This document shows positions 60,301 to 62,936 of a DNA stretch of 64,000 nt, piece after piece (the first letter of the stretch is position 1; each line of letters starts with the position of its first letter). The stretch lies in contig OX637339.1 in assembly GCA_951799405.1 (NCBI GenBank), forward strand, positions 12,276,001 through 12,340,000, written 5' to 3'. Under the pieces are notes generated by a model that saw only the letters and a program-made list of their open reading frames with translations, was not told the origin of the DNA and made no database searches. The position numbers and the translations under genes were made by a program. The stretch is from Agapetus fuscipes (Eukaryota > Arthropoda > Insecta > Trichoptera > Glossosomatidae).

Positions 60301-62625
60301 TTGCAGAGCAAACTCAGGACGTTCCGATTACGAGTCCTACTAGACTATGGACCGGTCTTGTAAAATAACATAAACGAAAAAAAAATATTGCCATGTACTT
60401 ATATATTTGCATCTAGGCATTGCACGCGTCTGATATGAATGAAACGGAATCTAACAATAGTTCCATTGATTTCTTTAGACATCAACCACGCGTCCTTTGT
60501 CCCACTATTCATTGTTTTTGTCCCCTTTAAATTTCACATTAAATAAAAATCCAGACATCTGTCACTCGAGTAAAAAACATTTAGGTACATAAACTCCCCT
60601 CGATCGCGTAAATCCAAAGAATGTATGAAAACTAAATCACTCACTAGGGGTGCCGTCGTATATTCTATACATTTTAGATATACCGTGATCAAGGGTAGTG
60701 CACGTTATATTTTATACTTGGGGCACCATTTTACACGTAAAACAATACAAATAAATTAAAAAGGCGGATCAAAGTGTAAAGAGCTTTTGAAAAATTAACA
60801 ATAAAAGAGGTCGCACTTACATCTATTGTTAATGAACCCCCCTTGGTTATTTTATTCGTATAGAACCAAAGGGGGCAATCTAGATGTTGTTTTCGATATT
60901 TAGATAAATGTATGGAAGCACAGAGAAGCATTTTCTCATTATTTCTATACGTTTAACTCATTTTAGGCAAGAAATCAGAACCAGTCTTTTCGGGCGCTTT
61001 GTGGTTGGCGTAAAGCCAGCCCCCGTACCTGAAAAAATTAAAATTATTCTTTTCGCGATAAGAAGTTACTCCATATGCGCAGTTTACTTTGTGTCATGTT
61101 TACACCTCAAGAACCCTCTTTCTTCTTGTTCATAGATAGTCAGCGCCCATTTGCTCTACTAAGCCTGGATGAACTTCAGTGATCGGCTTGTGGTAATGAT
61201 AAAGTTCTAATCCCAGGAAAAAAGCAAAAAAATGTTGTCCTCTGGGAATCTAACTCACGACCCTCCGATTACGAGGCCGACCACAGACCGGTCAAATGTG
61301 AGGCTTAGTTACGTTAAGATAGGGATCAAACCAACAACTTTCTGATTACGAATGCAAAGCGGCCACTACTAGTCTACAACCATCCATTATTTCTGTCTTT
61401 TTTTTAACAATTTTGTCTTTGATGTTTCAGTAAAGCCGCTCTGGGTGCGCATCCAGGGAGGCGCCCGCTCTTTCTCCGCTAACCGCAGCACTGAGGTCAT
61501 CTGCCAGACTGTCGGGGCGCGCCCCAAAGCCTCCGTGTCCTGGTGGAGGGGATCCAGCCGGCTCAAGAGCACCAGAGAGTCGGTGAGGCACAATCCCACC
61601 TTCGTAGTCCATCTAAGTGATGTGCAGTAGACAAGATGATGTCAGACAAAGGGATGTCAGATGCAATGCTTCTGTATCCTTACTAGTTTATGTTGAGTGA
61701 TATTTACGGTATGCAGACTGCATCTTAGGCATTAAGCTATTTGCATCAACTCCATCCGCTCAAGCACCTTTAACAAGAATTACAGATTCGACACAGGTCT
61801 AAATTTGGACTTTCCAACTGTGGCTTCTTGAGAATTGGTTTAATATGGACTACCTGCAAAGAAATGGGGAACAGTGGCATTCATCAGGCATCCGTTGATA
61901 AGTTTATCGTGTTGCAGGTTTCTGTGGATGGCAATGTCACCACGAGCATCCTGAGCTTCACTCCGTCTGTTGAAGACTCAGGGAAGTATCTGTCATGCCG
62001 CGCTGTGCAGCCAAGCCTGCCAGACTCCGGAATCGAAGATGGATGGAAACTGGACATTCACCGTGAGTATATTCTATCACCTTTCTGGCAGCAGACATCA
62101 CAGGGGCGGACATTGGCAGCTTTTGAGCTTGGGGATGAACAGCCTGAACACAGCAGACATCACCGAAAGTAGCGACATCTACTTTGTATATTGACTCTCC
62201 TTGTTGTTTGGCAGATGTCCCCCTCGTCAGCTTGGAGCTGAGGTCCAACCAGAAAGCAGCAGACATCACAGTCTACTTTGTATTTTGACTCTGCTTGTTG
62301 TTTAGCAGATGTCCCCCTTGTCAGCATGGAGCTGGGATCCAGCCTGAGCGCAGAGGACATCAAAGTCTACTTTGTATATTGACTCTCCTTGTTGCTTGGT
62401 AGATGTCCCCATTGTCAGCTTGGAGCTAAGGTTCAGCCTACGCAGGAGACATCACAGTCTACTTTATATATTGACTCTCCTTGTTGTTTGGCAGATGTCC
62501 CCCTCGTCAGCTTGGAGCTGGGGTCCAGCCTGAACGCAGCAGACATTACTGAGGGCAGTGACGTCTACTTTGAGTGCAACATAAAATCAAACCCCTGGTT
62601 CTACAAGATACAGTGGCTGCATGGG
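21206..62625 (+). CDS. Sidestep-family immunoglobulin cell-adhesion protein, partial gene (8 exons)
   Basis: Seen: eight exons with GT-AG borders join in one frame with consistent phases (1/2, 2/2, 2/1, 1/1, 1/1, 1/0, 0/1, 1/0) and no stop, giving about 340 residues. They form Ig1 (Cys in RLSCPV and YRCRID, Trp in VIWYKE), Ig2 (HLTCVA, YTCQGS, VSWWLG), Ig3 (EVICQT, LSCRAV, VSWWRG) and the first half of Ig4 (YFECNI, Trp in KIQWLHG). Family knowledge: [35 protein letters not shown]...[10 protein letters not shown] and [20 protein letters not shown] are the linker and strand patterns of Drosophila Sidestep and its paralogues, type I membrane proteins that bind Beaten-path proteins in axon guidance and synaptic matching. 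Which Side paralogue this is cannot be decided here. N-glycosylation sequons occur at NLT, NIT and NVT. The signal peptide, later Ig domains, membrane helix and tail are missing. Confidence 0.93.
21366..21650 (+). mobile_element. LTR-like sequence
   Basis: A TATA-like tatatataagag (21495), a following transcript-like segment, repeated aataaa signals (21598-21625) and an end atcataaca resemble an LTR. It begins 40 bases after a coding exon. No clear target duplication was found. Confidence 0.4.
22161..22271 (+). CDS. Sidestep-family exon: middle of Ig domain 1
   Basis: Acceptor tttttcccag and donor gtacgt bound a 111-nt GC-rich exon of 1+108+2 bases. It reads [14 protein letters not shown] then [20 protein letters not shown], ending PL and a split Arg. 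In the family this region reads D.RGR...A.HW......RA.F, so the RGR, A.HW and RAHF matches identify it. It is much richer in G+C than the surrounding intron, as expected for coding sequence in an AT-rich genome. Confidence 0.92.
22481..22600. mobile_element. Short-armed foldback related to the Penelope-like hairpins
   Basis: cagagttttattttcac (22482-22498) pairs with gtgaaataaaactctg (22583-22598). Inside, tcgaaagtacttgag resembles the gaaag-loop-stem I' part of the motif at 6071-6083. Very decayed. Confidence 0.4.
23949..24034 (+). CDS. Sidestep-family exon: end of Ig domain 1
   Basis: Acceptor taattccag and donor gtaaga bound 86 nt. Completing the split Arg, the frame reads [20 protein letters not shown] then [26 protein letters not shown] is close to diagnostic of the Sidestep family: tyrosine-corner Cys, then the G-strand and the linker to Ig2. 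An NLT sequon is present. Confidence 0.95.
24270..24480 (+). mobile_element. LINE 3' fragment in an intron
   Basis: With frameshifts the + strand reads [19 protein letters not shown], then [20 protein letters not shown] before a stop: the C-terminal M/QDR..WR..L signature of LINE reverse transcriptases. It ends in a tgatga tail. Confidence 0.65.
24891..25001 (+). CDS. Sidestep-family exon: first half of Ig domain 2
   Basis: Acceptor ctgtttctag and donor gtaagt bound 111 nt. The frame reads [20 protein letters not shown] then [20 protein letters not shown] plus the EGD...LTC core match the start of Ig2 in the family. An extra Cys (RPCKEG) lies before the EGD motif. The following intron is about 24.6 kb and full of repeats. 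Confidence 0.93.
25790..25990 (+). repeat. REP-2, partial
   Basis: ttggttcatttttccaatgc, ccgcaggagttgca, cgcgaacttacacg, tatctttgcaaattagac. The start is missing. Confidence 0.7.
26400..26735 (+). mobile_element. CR1/L2-like LINE C-terminus, relic
   Basis: With frameshifts, the region around 26600-26715 reads [20 protein letters not shown] then LKTYQEG. W..LP.E.R...S..SF...LK is the usual last segment of CR1/L2-type ORF2 proteins. Confidence 0.5.
27140..27275 (-). repeat. SINE-4, partial
   Basis: agatttgtggaaaggaatgc, acctattttgcctggccag, catgcgaaagcagaagcttg and catctgttgaaccaggg. The tRNA-like head is missing. Confidence 0.7.
27488..27600 (-). repeat. SINE-3, 3' part
   Basis: gcgccaattctcaagcaaga, gttgctgtaaggctggatgg and ttcaacccagcgaa. 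A foldback element follows and may have inserted into it. Confidence 0.65.
27605..27870. mobile_element. Long foldback element with Penelope-like terminus
   Basis: Arms 27605-27730 and 27743-27870 are inverted copies of about 126 bp with roughly three differences, separated by a 12-bp loop. Each arm carries tgctcgaatattttcgccta or its complement. The near identity suggests a recent origin or gene conversion between arms. Confidence 0.85.
27773..27812 (+). ncRNA. Hammerhead ribozyme-like motif
   Basis: Stem I TGCTC (27773-27777) with GAGCA (27808-27812); core CCGAAGA; one extra T; stem II GCCT/AGGC with loop CATT; GAAAA; TA loop; TTC and predicted cut at 27807/27808. The U4 to C change in the core would weaken or abolish cleavage. 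The opposite arm carries a diverged copy on the - strand (27702-27663). Confidence 0.45.
27940..28075 (-). mobile_element. LINE reverse-transcriptase C-terminus, relic
   Basis: The - strand reads [20 protein letters not shown] then RMRWADNVS, nearly the same as at 12100-12352. Both ends are truncated. Confidence 0.75.
28930..29180 (-). repeat. REP-2, complete
   Basis: From tctataatctaagttgcaag to cataccaacctataaatcaa. The tail unit is TCTATAA, a variant of the TCTAA tail seen elsewhere. Confidence 0.85.
29225..29375 (-). repeat. SINE-1, 3' part
   Basis: acgcaacacaaataagctgc, aacgcgttgtccccgaag, tatttttacagataagcggc and accacctcagttgaag. It lies between two REP-2 copies. Confidence 0.75.
29383..29580 (-). 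repeat. REP-2, partial
   Basis: ctataatctaagctgcaaag, ttcgcgcctacacatt, ccctgaaaccggggtggc and ggcaaaagtgaaccaa. The terminal GGTTGGTATG end is absent. Confidence 0.75.
29605..29860 (+). repeat. REP-2
   Basis: tgaggttgaccactcatgc, gtcacccgtgtttcaggg and cacgtgtctgcttgtgag in order. It faces the previous reverse copy across only about 25 bp. Confidence 0.75.
30355..30570 (-). repeat. REP-2, two 3' parts
   Basis: taatctttaatctaagtttc through aaactcaatctcaa, then atctaaatctaagtgacaaa through caagcagacacgta. Both lack the 5' half. Confidence 0.7.
31060..31345 (+). repeat. SINE-3
   Basis: Weak head tcgtagtttacctaatggtt, box B gggcccgattccctg, then ggtccatccagccttacagc and agcgctttccacagtg, ending with aaacagcgctta. 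Confidence 0.7.
31405..31520 (+). repeat. SINE-1, 3' part
   Basis: ccacttcacttcaactgaag, tggttggtgtaaggccggcc and tttgtagcttagta. Confidence 0.75.
31522..31785 (-). repeat. REP-2, complete
   Basis: From gtataatctataatctaagt to cataccaacctataagttaa. Very similar to 28930-29180. Confidence 0.9.
31815..32236. mobile_element. MITE with GGCCCGGTAT ends
   Basis: Terminal inverted repeats gaggcccggtatattgaa (31815-31832) and ttcaaaataccgggcct (about 32219-32235). AT-rich interior with no coding capacity. The target duplication may be TTA or TA but is unclear. Confidence 0.65.
32720..34060. repeat. 27-bp minisatellite with an inverted flank
   Basis: From about 33000 to 33985 the unit catgagctttttcgtaaact plus catttta repeats, regular at 33600-33985 and looser before. 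The first 220 bp (32725-32945) carries the complementary motif gaaaaagctcac(g/a), so the region can fold back. Because 27 is divisible by three, it yields repeated MSFF(V/A)NSFY frames on the + strand and a [13 protein letters not shown] frame on the - strand; these are by-products, not genes. Confidence 0.92.
34185..34443 (+). repeat. REP-2, complete
   Basis: From ttccttgacttataggttgg to a (GATTA)n tail of four units. Its frame 34209-34403 is open ([20 protein letters not shown]...). Confidence 0.92.
34815..34935 (+). repeat. REP-2, 3' part
   Basis: cttcatttgagatttcgatt, gcagcatttgtaagcg and tctttgcaactt. Internally deleted. Confidence 0.6.
34936..35244 (+). repeat. SINE-1, complete
   Basis: Box A tttgatagctcagttagtag, box B gaattcgaatcccacc, the body, and ccttcggagacaacgcggta. 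SINE-4 follows at once. Confidence 0.88.
35245..35445 (+). repeat. SINE-4
   Basis: Head tatggccgcggggatcaagt, box B tggttcgaatcccgc, then ctggttcaacagatgccg, tggccaggaaaaat and tgcattcctttccac, ending in a T-rich tract. The best copy of this family here. Confidence 0.8.
35540..35730 (-). repeat. SINE-3
   Basis: gctgtaaggctggatggacc, tttttcaacccagcgaagag, gctccgccaggattagaatc and the head complement gactacggaccggtcc. The 5S-like copy begins five bases after its head. Confidence 0.85.
35736..35851 (-). rRNA. 5S rRNA-like copy (probable pseudogene)
   Basis: On the + strand it reads as the complement of a whole 5S rRNA: gccaacgacacgcggtgtac at the 3' end, then tacccatccaagcactgacc, gttgcttaacttcggtgatc and the 5' end aacatggctaacgtcgttg. 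Length (116) and the internal control region order fit an insect 5S rRNA with several substitutions (for example GATCTATGGGAACCGG). It touches a SINE-3 head, and the first 20 bases of the 5S are duplicated inverted just outside it. It may be a single dispersed copy or a SINE relic. Confidence 0.8.
36031..37070. mobile_element. hAT-like non-autonomous element with internal 46-bp array
   Basis: Inverted ends tagggatgttatggatat (36031-36048) and gtatccgtaacatcccta (37053-37070). Flanks cttcagat and cttctatg share only four of eight bases, so the target duplication is doubtful. The right third is a tandem array (see next entry). Confidence 0.6.
36650..37055. repeat. 46-bp tandem array
   Basis: About nine copies of a unit containing gatatttatttacaccggat and atccaatagtttcggttgcgg. 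The unit resembles the element's own subterminal sequence (tttcggttacagatattta at 36130), so it probably grew from it. Confidence 0.85.
37553..37895 (+). repeat. SINE-1, complete
   Basis: Head cggtctatagctcagttggt, gcttgcattccatgtcgaga, a mutated box B (ggctttaatcccg), body and 3' end gcgccacttaaatgcg. Confidence 0.9.
38265..38535 (+). mobile_element. LINE reverse-transcriptase C-terminus, relic
   Basis: + strand readings [20 protein letters not shown] and a degraded [20 protein letters not shown] match the WLGH...GRPR.RW...AQDR..WR pattern. Ends in atgacgatgac. Confidence 0.6.
38765..38915 (-). repeat. SINE-1, 3' part
   Basis: cgcaacgcaactaagctaca, agcatgtggcgtgtcgaacc, ttttacaggtaacgg, caaccacttcagttgaag. 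Confidence 0.75.
39001..39293 (+). repeat. SINE-1, complete, with 9-bp target duplication
   Basis: Runs from tccggtcgatagctcagctg to gatgcgagttgcgtt. ttaaaagag precedes (38992-39000) and follows (39294-39302), which fixes both ends and marks insertion by target-primed reverse transcription. Box B cgggttcgaatcc is intact. Confidence 0.93.
39820..41110 (+). pseudogene. LINE reverse transcriptase, 5'-truncated, split by SINE-1
   Basis: The frame 39843-40661 starts inside the reverse-transcriptase domain at [19 protein letters not shown], has the catalytic YADD in [13 protein letters not shown], then [27 protein letters not shown] and [19 protein letters not shown] with GRGRPRKVW. It breaks after EIASEWDI where a reverse SINE-1 is inserted; the same frame resumes at about 41000 with [13 protein letters not shown], then [18 protein letters not shown] and a stop. 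The finger domain and endonuclease are missing. Family: a Jockey/CR1/RTE-grade insect LINE; the clade is not resolved. Confidence 0.88.
40653..40975 (-). repeat. SINE-1, complete, inside the LINE
   Basis: Reverse copy from acgcaactaagctacacata to ctgagctatcgaccggac. Well preserved in both boxes, so younger than the LINE. A cataataaaagaa sequence is doubled on its right (40976 and 41000). Confidence 0.92.
41228..41485 (+). repeat. REP-2, complete
   Basis: From attccttgacttataggttg to a ttagattatagattatat tail. Confidence 0.92.
41560..41942 (+). mobile_element. Probable retroelement 3' tail, T-rich tract and (TAAA)n
   Basis: A long T-rich stretch (41570-41665), a GT-rich untranslated-looking segment, and a closing aataaataaataaataaaaa run. 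This looks like a 3' untranslated region with a microsatellite tail; no coding part is attached. Confidence 0.4.
42022..42456 (-). mobile_element. hAT-type MITE with perfect 8-bp target duplication
   Basis: Ends CAGGCCCGGATTAA and TTAATCCGGGACTG, with TATGTAAT on both sides (42014-42021, 42457-42464). 435 bp, with GC-rich ggggcccc runs near both ends. Opposite orientation to the copy at 45032-45432; strand given relative to that copy. Confidence 0.93.
42500..42755 (+). repeat. REP-2, complete
   Basis: From ttccttgacttataggttgg to cttagattagattaga. Confidence 0.9.
42840..43080 (-). mobile_element. LINE reverse-transcriptase C-terminus, relic
   Basis: With one frameshift the - strand reads GKRGRGRSP, then a [13 protein letters not shown] stretch and [10 protein letters not shown], matching R.RGRP..RW.DQ......WR. 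Another LINE family than 39820-41110. Confidence 0.6.
43672..43800 (-). repeat. REP-2, partial
   Basis: tccataatctaagttgcaaa, agttcgtgcttacacatgct and ccttccctgacaccggggt. Its 5' half is missing. Confidence 0.7.
43925..44085 (+). mobile_element. LINE 3' end
   Basis: gaaagaagtatgcaaggatc and taaatggcggtttaactgca give [18 protein letters not shown] and a stop, the C-terminus and 3' end of the family at 39820-41110. Other micro-fragments of this end sit at about 2278, 20617, 28880 and 57667 (+) and 30695 (-). Confidence 0.65.
44100..44228 (+). repeat. SINE-1, 3' part
   Basis: ggctggcccccgtacctgta, aaataaataggttcactt, gggataacgcggcaagaa, gtgtagcttagttgcgtt. Confidence 0.85.
44888..45510 (+). 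repeat. REP-2 interrupted by a MITE
   Basis: The first part 44888-45031 (aggtatgaggctgaccacac through atacacatatag) and second part 45433-45510 (catatagcatttgcaagctg through cttagattatagatg) are one element split at the MITE. Confidence 0.9.
45032..45432 (+). mobile_element. hAT-type MITE with perfect 8-bp target duplication
   Basis: 401 bp with ends CAGGCCCGGATTAA and TTAATCCGGGCCTG and the duplication CATATAGC (45024-45031, 45433-45440) inside REP-2. Related to 42022-42456 through ggttcgagcggta near one end and ggggcccc blocks. Confidence 0.95.
45925..46275 (-). repeat. REP-2 fragments on both strands
   Basis: 45925-45965 (tataatctaagtttaaaagt) and 46090-46185 (cacgcttatacattatgc, gcttgcaactcctgtcg) are reverse pieces around an aataaataaatta insertion; 46195-46275 is a forward 3' end (gtaagcgcaaacttacacgt). 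Confidence 0.6.
46276..47311. other. No named feature; degraded repeats
   Basis: Sequence near 46500-46560 (gcgctttaccaaaagtttat, aaactaaaacag) resembles one arm of the small hairpin family at 3812. Nothing coding is recognisable. Confidence 0.4.
47312..47545 (+). repeat. REP-2, complete with a short deletion
   Basis: From cattgacttataggttggta to cttagattatagattatag; the stretch tcacccctgtttc is deleted. Confidence 0.92.
47975..48120 (-). mobile_element. LINE reverse-transcriptase fragment
   Basis: The - strand reads [20 protein letters not shown] then VRYARLDD: the conserved GVRQGC...LFN segment before the YADD motif, same family as 39820-41110. Confidence 0.8.
48530..48670 (-). repeat. 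REP-2, partial
   Basis: tgcccacaagcagacacatg, agttcgcgcttgcaaatgct, ctcaaatgaacataaacctt. A duplicated gtaagt..gtcagttcgtaat insertion sits inside. Confidence 0.7.
48985..49130 (+). repeat. SINE-3
   Basis: Head ccggcccgtagtctagtggt, box B tgggctcgaatcccgg, tgctcttcgctgg. Truncated at the 3' side by SINE-1. Confidence 0.85.
49131..49335 (-). repeat. SINE-1
   Basis: ggtcgcatgtggctagtgga, taccggtattttatttcggg, ggaaatcatttctgacaccc, box B complement gatcgaactctag and head complement gagacatcgaccggac. Confidence 0.85.
49569..49739 (+). CDS. Sidestep-family exon: second half of Ig domain 2
   Basis: Acceptor ttctattccag and donor gtgagt bound 171 nt. It completes a split Gly and reads [20 protein letters not shown] then [18 protein letters not shown], then [25 protein letters not shown] followed by CQ.SNNN.TAPLS..V..DM is the hallmark of the second Sidestep Ig domain. 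The NIT sequon is conserved in type. The last 39 nt of this exon with its donor are duplicated about 197 bp downstream. Confidence 0.96.
49697..50341 (+). repeat. Tandem array of exon-tail and reverse-transcriptase-like fragments
   Basis: The last 39 nt of the Ig2 exon, its donor and about 35 nt of intron (49700-49773) recur at 49897-49970 (spacing 197). Interleaved are four copies of a decayed GVRQGC.LSP..FNI segment at about 49823, 50012, 50143 and 50269, most with a stop after LSP. A fifth and sixth copy continue after the LINE insertion (50800-50990). Confidence 0.75.
50415..50796 (+). mobile_element. LINE 3' fragment with 10-bp target duplication
   Basis: AAGATAGGGT flanks it (50405-50414, 50797-50806). 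The frame reads [20 protein letters not shown], then RRWVGQV and, after stops and shifts, GDPN.GGWTT...; it ends in a GGAAGGAAGG tail. This is the C-terminus of a reverse transcriptase (ERRMLGI...R...I..R.....WVGH). Confidence 0.85.
51600..51860 (+). repeat. SINE-3
   Basis: gtctatagtaaagcgttta, box B gtgggttcgattcccacc, tgctgggttgaaaa and cacacaaaaacagcgctca. Confidence 0.8.
52206..52511 (-). mobile_element. LINE reverse-transcriptase C-terminus
   Basis: The - strand frame reads [20 protein letters not shown], then [18 protein letters not shown] and [18 protein letters not shown]. Same family as 16257-16640 and 63380-64000 and less decayed than most. A short piece of another 3' end lies at 52138-52165. 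Confidence 0.85.
52785..52975 (-). repeat. SINE-3
   Basis: gcgccaattctcaagcaaga, tttcacccaacgaagagc, cccgctgggattcgaaccca and the head complement aaccactagactacgggcc. Confidence 0.88.
53196..54050 (+). pseudogene. Penelope-like element, C-terminal part with GIY-YIG nuclease
   Basis: The frame is open from 53196 (first Met 53298) to a TGA at 54048-54050. It starts [20 protein letters not shown], the conserved segment after the reverse-transcriptase core, then [20 protein letters not shown] endonuclease domain follows at about 53629-53880: [20 protein letters not shown], then RLKEH with the catalytic Arg and REAIEIYKN with the Glu. Family knowledge: Penelope-like elements join a reverse transcriptase to this nuclease. 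The reverse-transcriptase core is absent, so this is a 5'-truncated copy. The intact reading frame suggests a fairly recent insertion. Confidence 0.92.
54045..54084 (+). ncRNA. Hammerhead-like core at the end of the Penelope-like ORF
   Basis: CTGAAGA (54047-54053), an extra A, stem II GTCAGT/ACTGAC (54055-54060, 54069-54074) and GAAAC follow one another exactly as in a hammerhead. The TGA stop lies inside the core. Stems I and III are poor here (GTTGC follows directly), so activity is doubtful. Confidence 0.35.
54280..54668 (-). repeat. REP-2, forward piece facing a complete reverse copy
   Basis: 54280-54415 is forward (gtcttccctgtttcagag, gtatctgcttgtgagcgtg); 54416-54668 is a complete reverse copy (atctaaatctaaatctaggc to cataccaacctatcagtcaa). 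They meet near the tail repeat. Confidence 0.85.
54752..55053 (+). mobile_element. Solo LTR
   Basis: Begins TGTTACAAATGTGTG and ends AATCGTAACA, 302 bp, with aataaat at about 55004. Flanks gtat and gaat agree at three of four bases, so the target duplication is uncertain. Same family as 6273-6667 and the fragments at 8113 and 19833. Confidence 0.65.
55545..55790 (-). repeat. REP-2
   Basis: ggataatctaatctaagttg, cattcacacaagtagacacg, aaccattttctacagcatgg. The last bases at its 5' end are missing. Confidence 0.82.
55915..56110 (+). repeat. SINE-4
   Basis: cggtgttatgttcgagggaa, box B ctggttcgaagacca, ccctggttcaacagatgtca and aaattgcattcatcgtaaca. Diverged. Confidence 0.7.
56555..56900 (+). repeat. 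SINE-3 with a short LINE 3' end inside
   Basis: Head acggtctgcagtttagtggt, box B gaggtcaattcctgg, then gtgctctttg. At about 56672-56745 a LINE 3' end (ggcagaggctctggccaccc, ending gttacagttacag) interrupts, after which ctgggttgaaaa resumes the SINE. Confidence 0.78.
57395..57540 (-). mobile_element. LINE 3' fragment
   Basis: Complement of the LFRA..SKVKIA-type end: ctccttcttagttcttcctg and gtgaaagttgacgataatcg. Very degraded. Confidence 0.45.
57783..58030 (+). repeat. REP-2, complete
   Basis: From ttccttgacttataggttgg to cttagattagataaga. The frame 57844-58038 is open as in 34209-34403. A LINE 3' micro-fragment (aaatggcggttgatctgtaa) lies just upstream. Confidence 0.9.
58031..58170 (-). mobile_element. 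LINE 3' fragment
   Basis: - strand [13 protein letters not shown] at about 58105-58150 and the conserved non-coding piece acattgctcttgtgaaatta shared with 4250-4280 and 11535-11560. Confidence 0.55.
58383..58700 (-). repeat. SINE-1, complete
   Basis: From tgcaactaagctacacatac to caactgagctatcgaccgga; both boxes readable. A SINE-3 fragment (58700-58775) follows. Confidence 0.92.
58700..58775 (-). repeat. SINE-3 fragment
   Basis: gcgccgattctcaagcgaga and gttgctgtaagtggctgg. Confidence 0.65.
59283..59552 (+). repeat. SINE-1, complete
   Basis: Head gtccggtcgatagctcagtt, box B tcgggttcgaatcccacc, full body with a short deletion near ggagctgggaagctgaagtg, and end tgtgtagcttagttacgtt. Confidence 0.93.
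59590..59845 (-). repeat. SINE-1
   Basis: tatttatttttacagctaag, ttgaaggctgaataaacctt, atcatttctgacaccctcgg; the head is degraded (ggccaacagatccatcgacc). Confidence 0.85.
59850..60358 (-). repeat. SINE-3 split by a LINE
   Basis: 59885-59972 (taaggctggatggacctt through tgtgctccgcctgcaa) and 60320-60358 (ttccgattacgagtcctact through tatggaccggtc) are the two parts of one reverse copy. Confidence 0.8.
59975..60320 (-). mobile_element. CR1/L2-like LINE 3' end inserted in SINE-3
   Basis: The - strand frame 60018-60311 reads [20 protein letters not shown] then [20 protein letters not shown], then HFF: the standard C-terminus of CR1/L2-type ORF2. It ends on the - strand with ggcgctatattaaatcatca and a short (ATC)n tail, typical of these LINEs. 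Higher G+C than its surroundings. Confidence 0.88.
60361..61430. other. Intron, nothing recognised
   Basis: AT-rich. A weak SINE-1-like stretch (aagaaatcagaaccagtct, cgtaaagccagcccccgta) lies at 60965-61030 and SINE-3 pieces at about 61160-61290. No coding evidence. Confidence 0.4.
61431..61582 (+). CDS. Sidestep-family exon: first half of Ig domain 3
   Basis: Acceptor tttgatgtttcag and donor gtgagg bound 152 nt. The frame completes Leu and reads [20 protein letters not shown] then [20 protein letters not shown], then [10 protein letters not shown], ending in phase 0. LKPL.V.I.G, the C-strand GSRP-like GARP and the WW pair match Ig3 of the family. Confidence 0.95.
61918..62062 (+). CDS. Sidestep-family exon: second half of Ig domain 3
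   Basis: Acceptor gtgttgcag and donor gtgagt bound 145 nt starting in phase 0. It reads [20 protein letters not shown] then [20 protein letters not shown], then [16 protein letters not shown]...D.GK.LSCRA and IEDGWKL.I are family signatures. An NVT sequon is present. The donor is followed almost at once by the tandem partial-exon array. Confidence 0.96.
62085..62494 (+). repeat. Tandem partial copies of the Ig4 exon and its 3' splice site
   Basis: Three clear copies begin at 62215, 62309 and 62403 (spacing 94, 94, then 92 to the real exon at 62495). An older copy starts near 62119 and a stub near 62085. Each repeats a pyrimidine-rich ttgactctccttgttg tract, an AG acceptor and the first 65-75 nt of the exon (VPLVSLEL then AADIT...VYF), then jumps to the next tract. 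The copies at 62215 and 62309 reach TGA right after VYFV; the one at 62403 is frameshifted. Only the oldest copy keeps the ACCGAAAGTAGC counterpart of ITEGSD. Confidence 0.9.
62495..62625 (+). CDS. Sidestep-family exon: first half of Ig domain 4
   Basis: Acceptor tgtttggcag and donor gtgagt bound 131 nt. It completes His and reads [20 protein letters not shown] then [20 protein letters not shown], then LHG, ending in phase 0. VP.V.LELGS.LN..DI.EG.DVYFEC is conserved across Sidestep relatives. The exon is the last and only complete member of a 94-bp tandem array, so it was chosen because it alone continues past DVYFEC to an in-frame donor. The partner Cys of Ig4 lies downstream of the window. 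Confidence 0.94.
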
Positions 62626-62760
62626 GTGAGTGCTGACCTAACCATAAATATATCAATCCTATGCAGTATTTTTCCAGAGAATGATCAAATGCTATGTACG
62701 TGTGTCCTGTTTTATTATATGGGTGTGGGACAAATGAACAGACTAGAAGCAATAAAATAG

Positions 62761-62936
62761 AAATTGCTTTGTTTTAATTCACATGAGTTTATTTTTGGAC
62801 ACGACCAGTTTCGGGAGAAGCAGTACCTCCCATCATCAAACTCGTTTCTATTTACACCTGAAGATGGGAGGTACTGCTTCTCCCGAAACTGGTCGTGTCC
62901 AAAAATAAACTCATGTGAATTAAAACAAAGCAATTT
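62761..62936. mobile_element. Perfect foldback element with Penelope-like terminus
   Basis: Arms 62761-62834 and 62863-62936 are exact inverted copies of 74 bp around a 28-nt loop. Each arm reads from gggaggtactgcttctcccg through gaaactggtcgtgtcc to an aataaac tail. The perfect match implies very recent formation or arm conversion. It lies 136 bp after a coding exon, in the intron. Confidence 0.9.
62854..62898 (+). ncRNA. Hammerhead ribozyme candidate
   Basis: Stem I ACAC (62854-62857) with GTGT (62895-62898); intact core CTGAAGA (62858-62864); one extra T; stem II GGGAG (62866-62870) with CTCCC (62880-62884); GAAAC; TG loop; GTC and predicted cut at 62894/62895. All invariant hammerhead bases (C3 U4 G5 A6 .. 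G8 A9, G12 A13 A14, H17) are present. The extra base between A9 and stem II is shared with the other candidates here. Penelope-like elements are known to carry hammerheads. Confidence 0.6.

Noticed and set aside
62215..62288. Real alternative exons
   Set aside because: They have acceptors but no donor and hit a stop; listed as decoys or pseudo-exons instead of coding exons.
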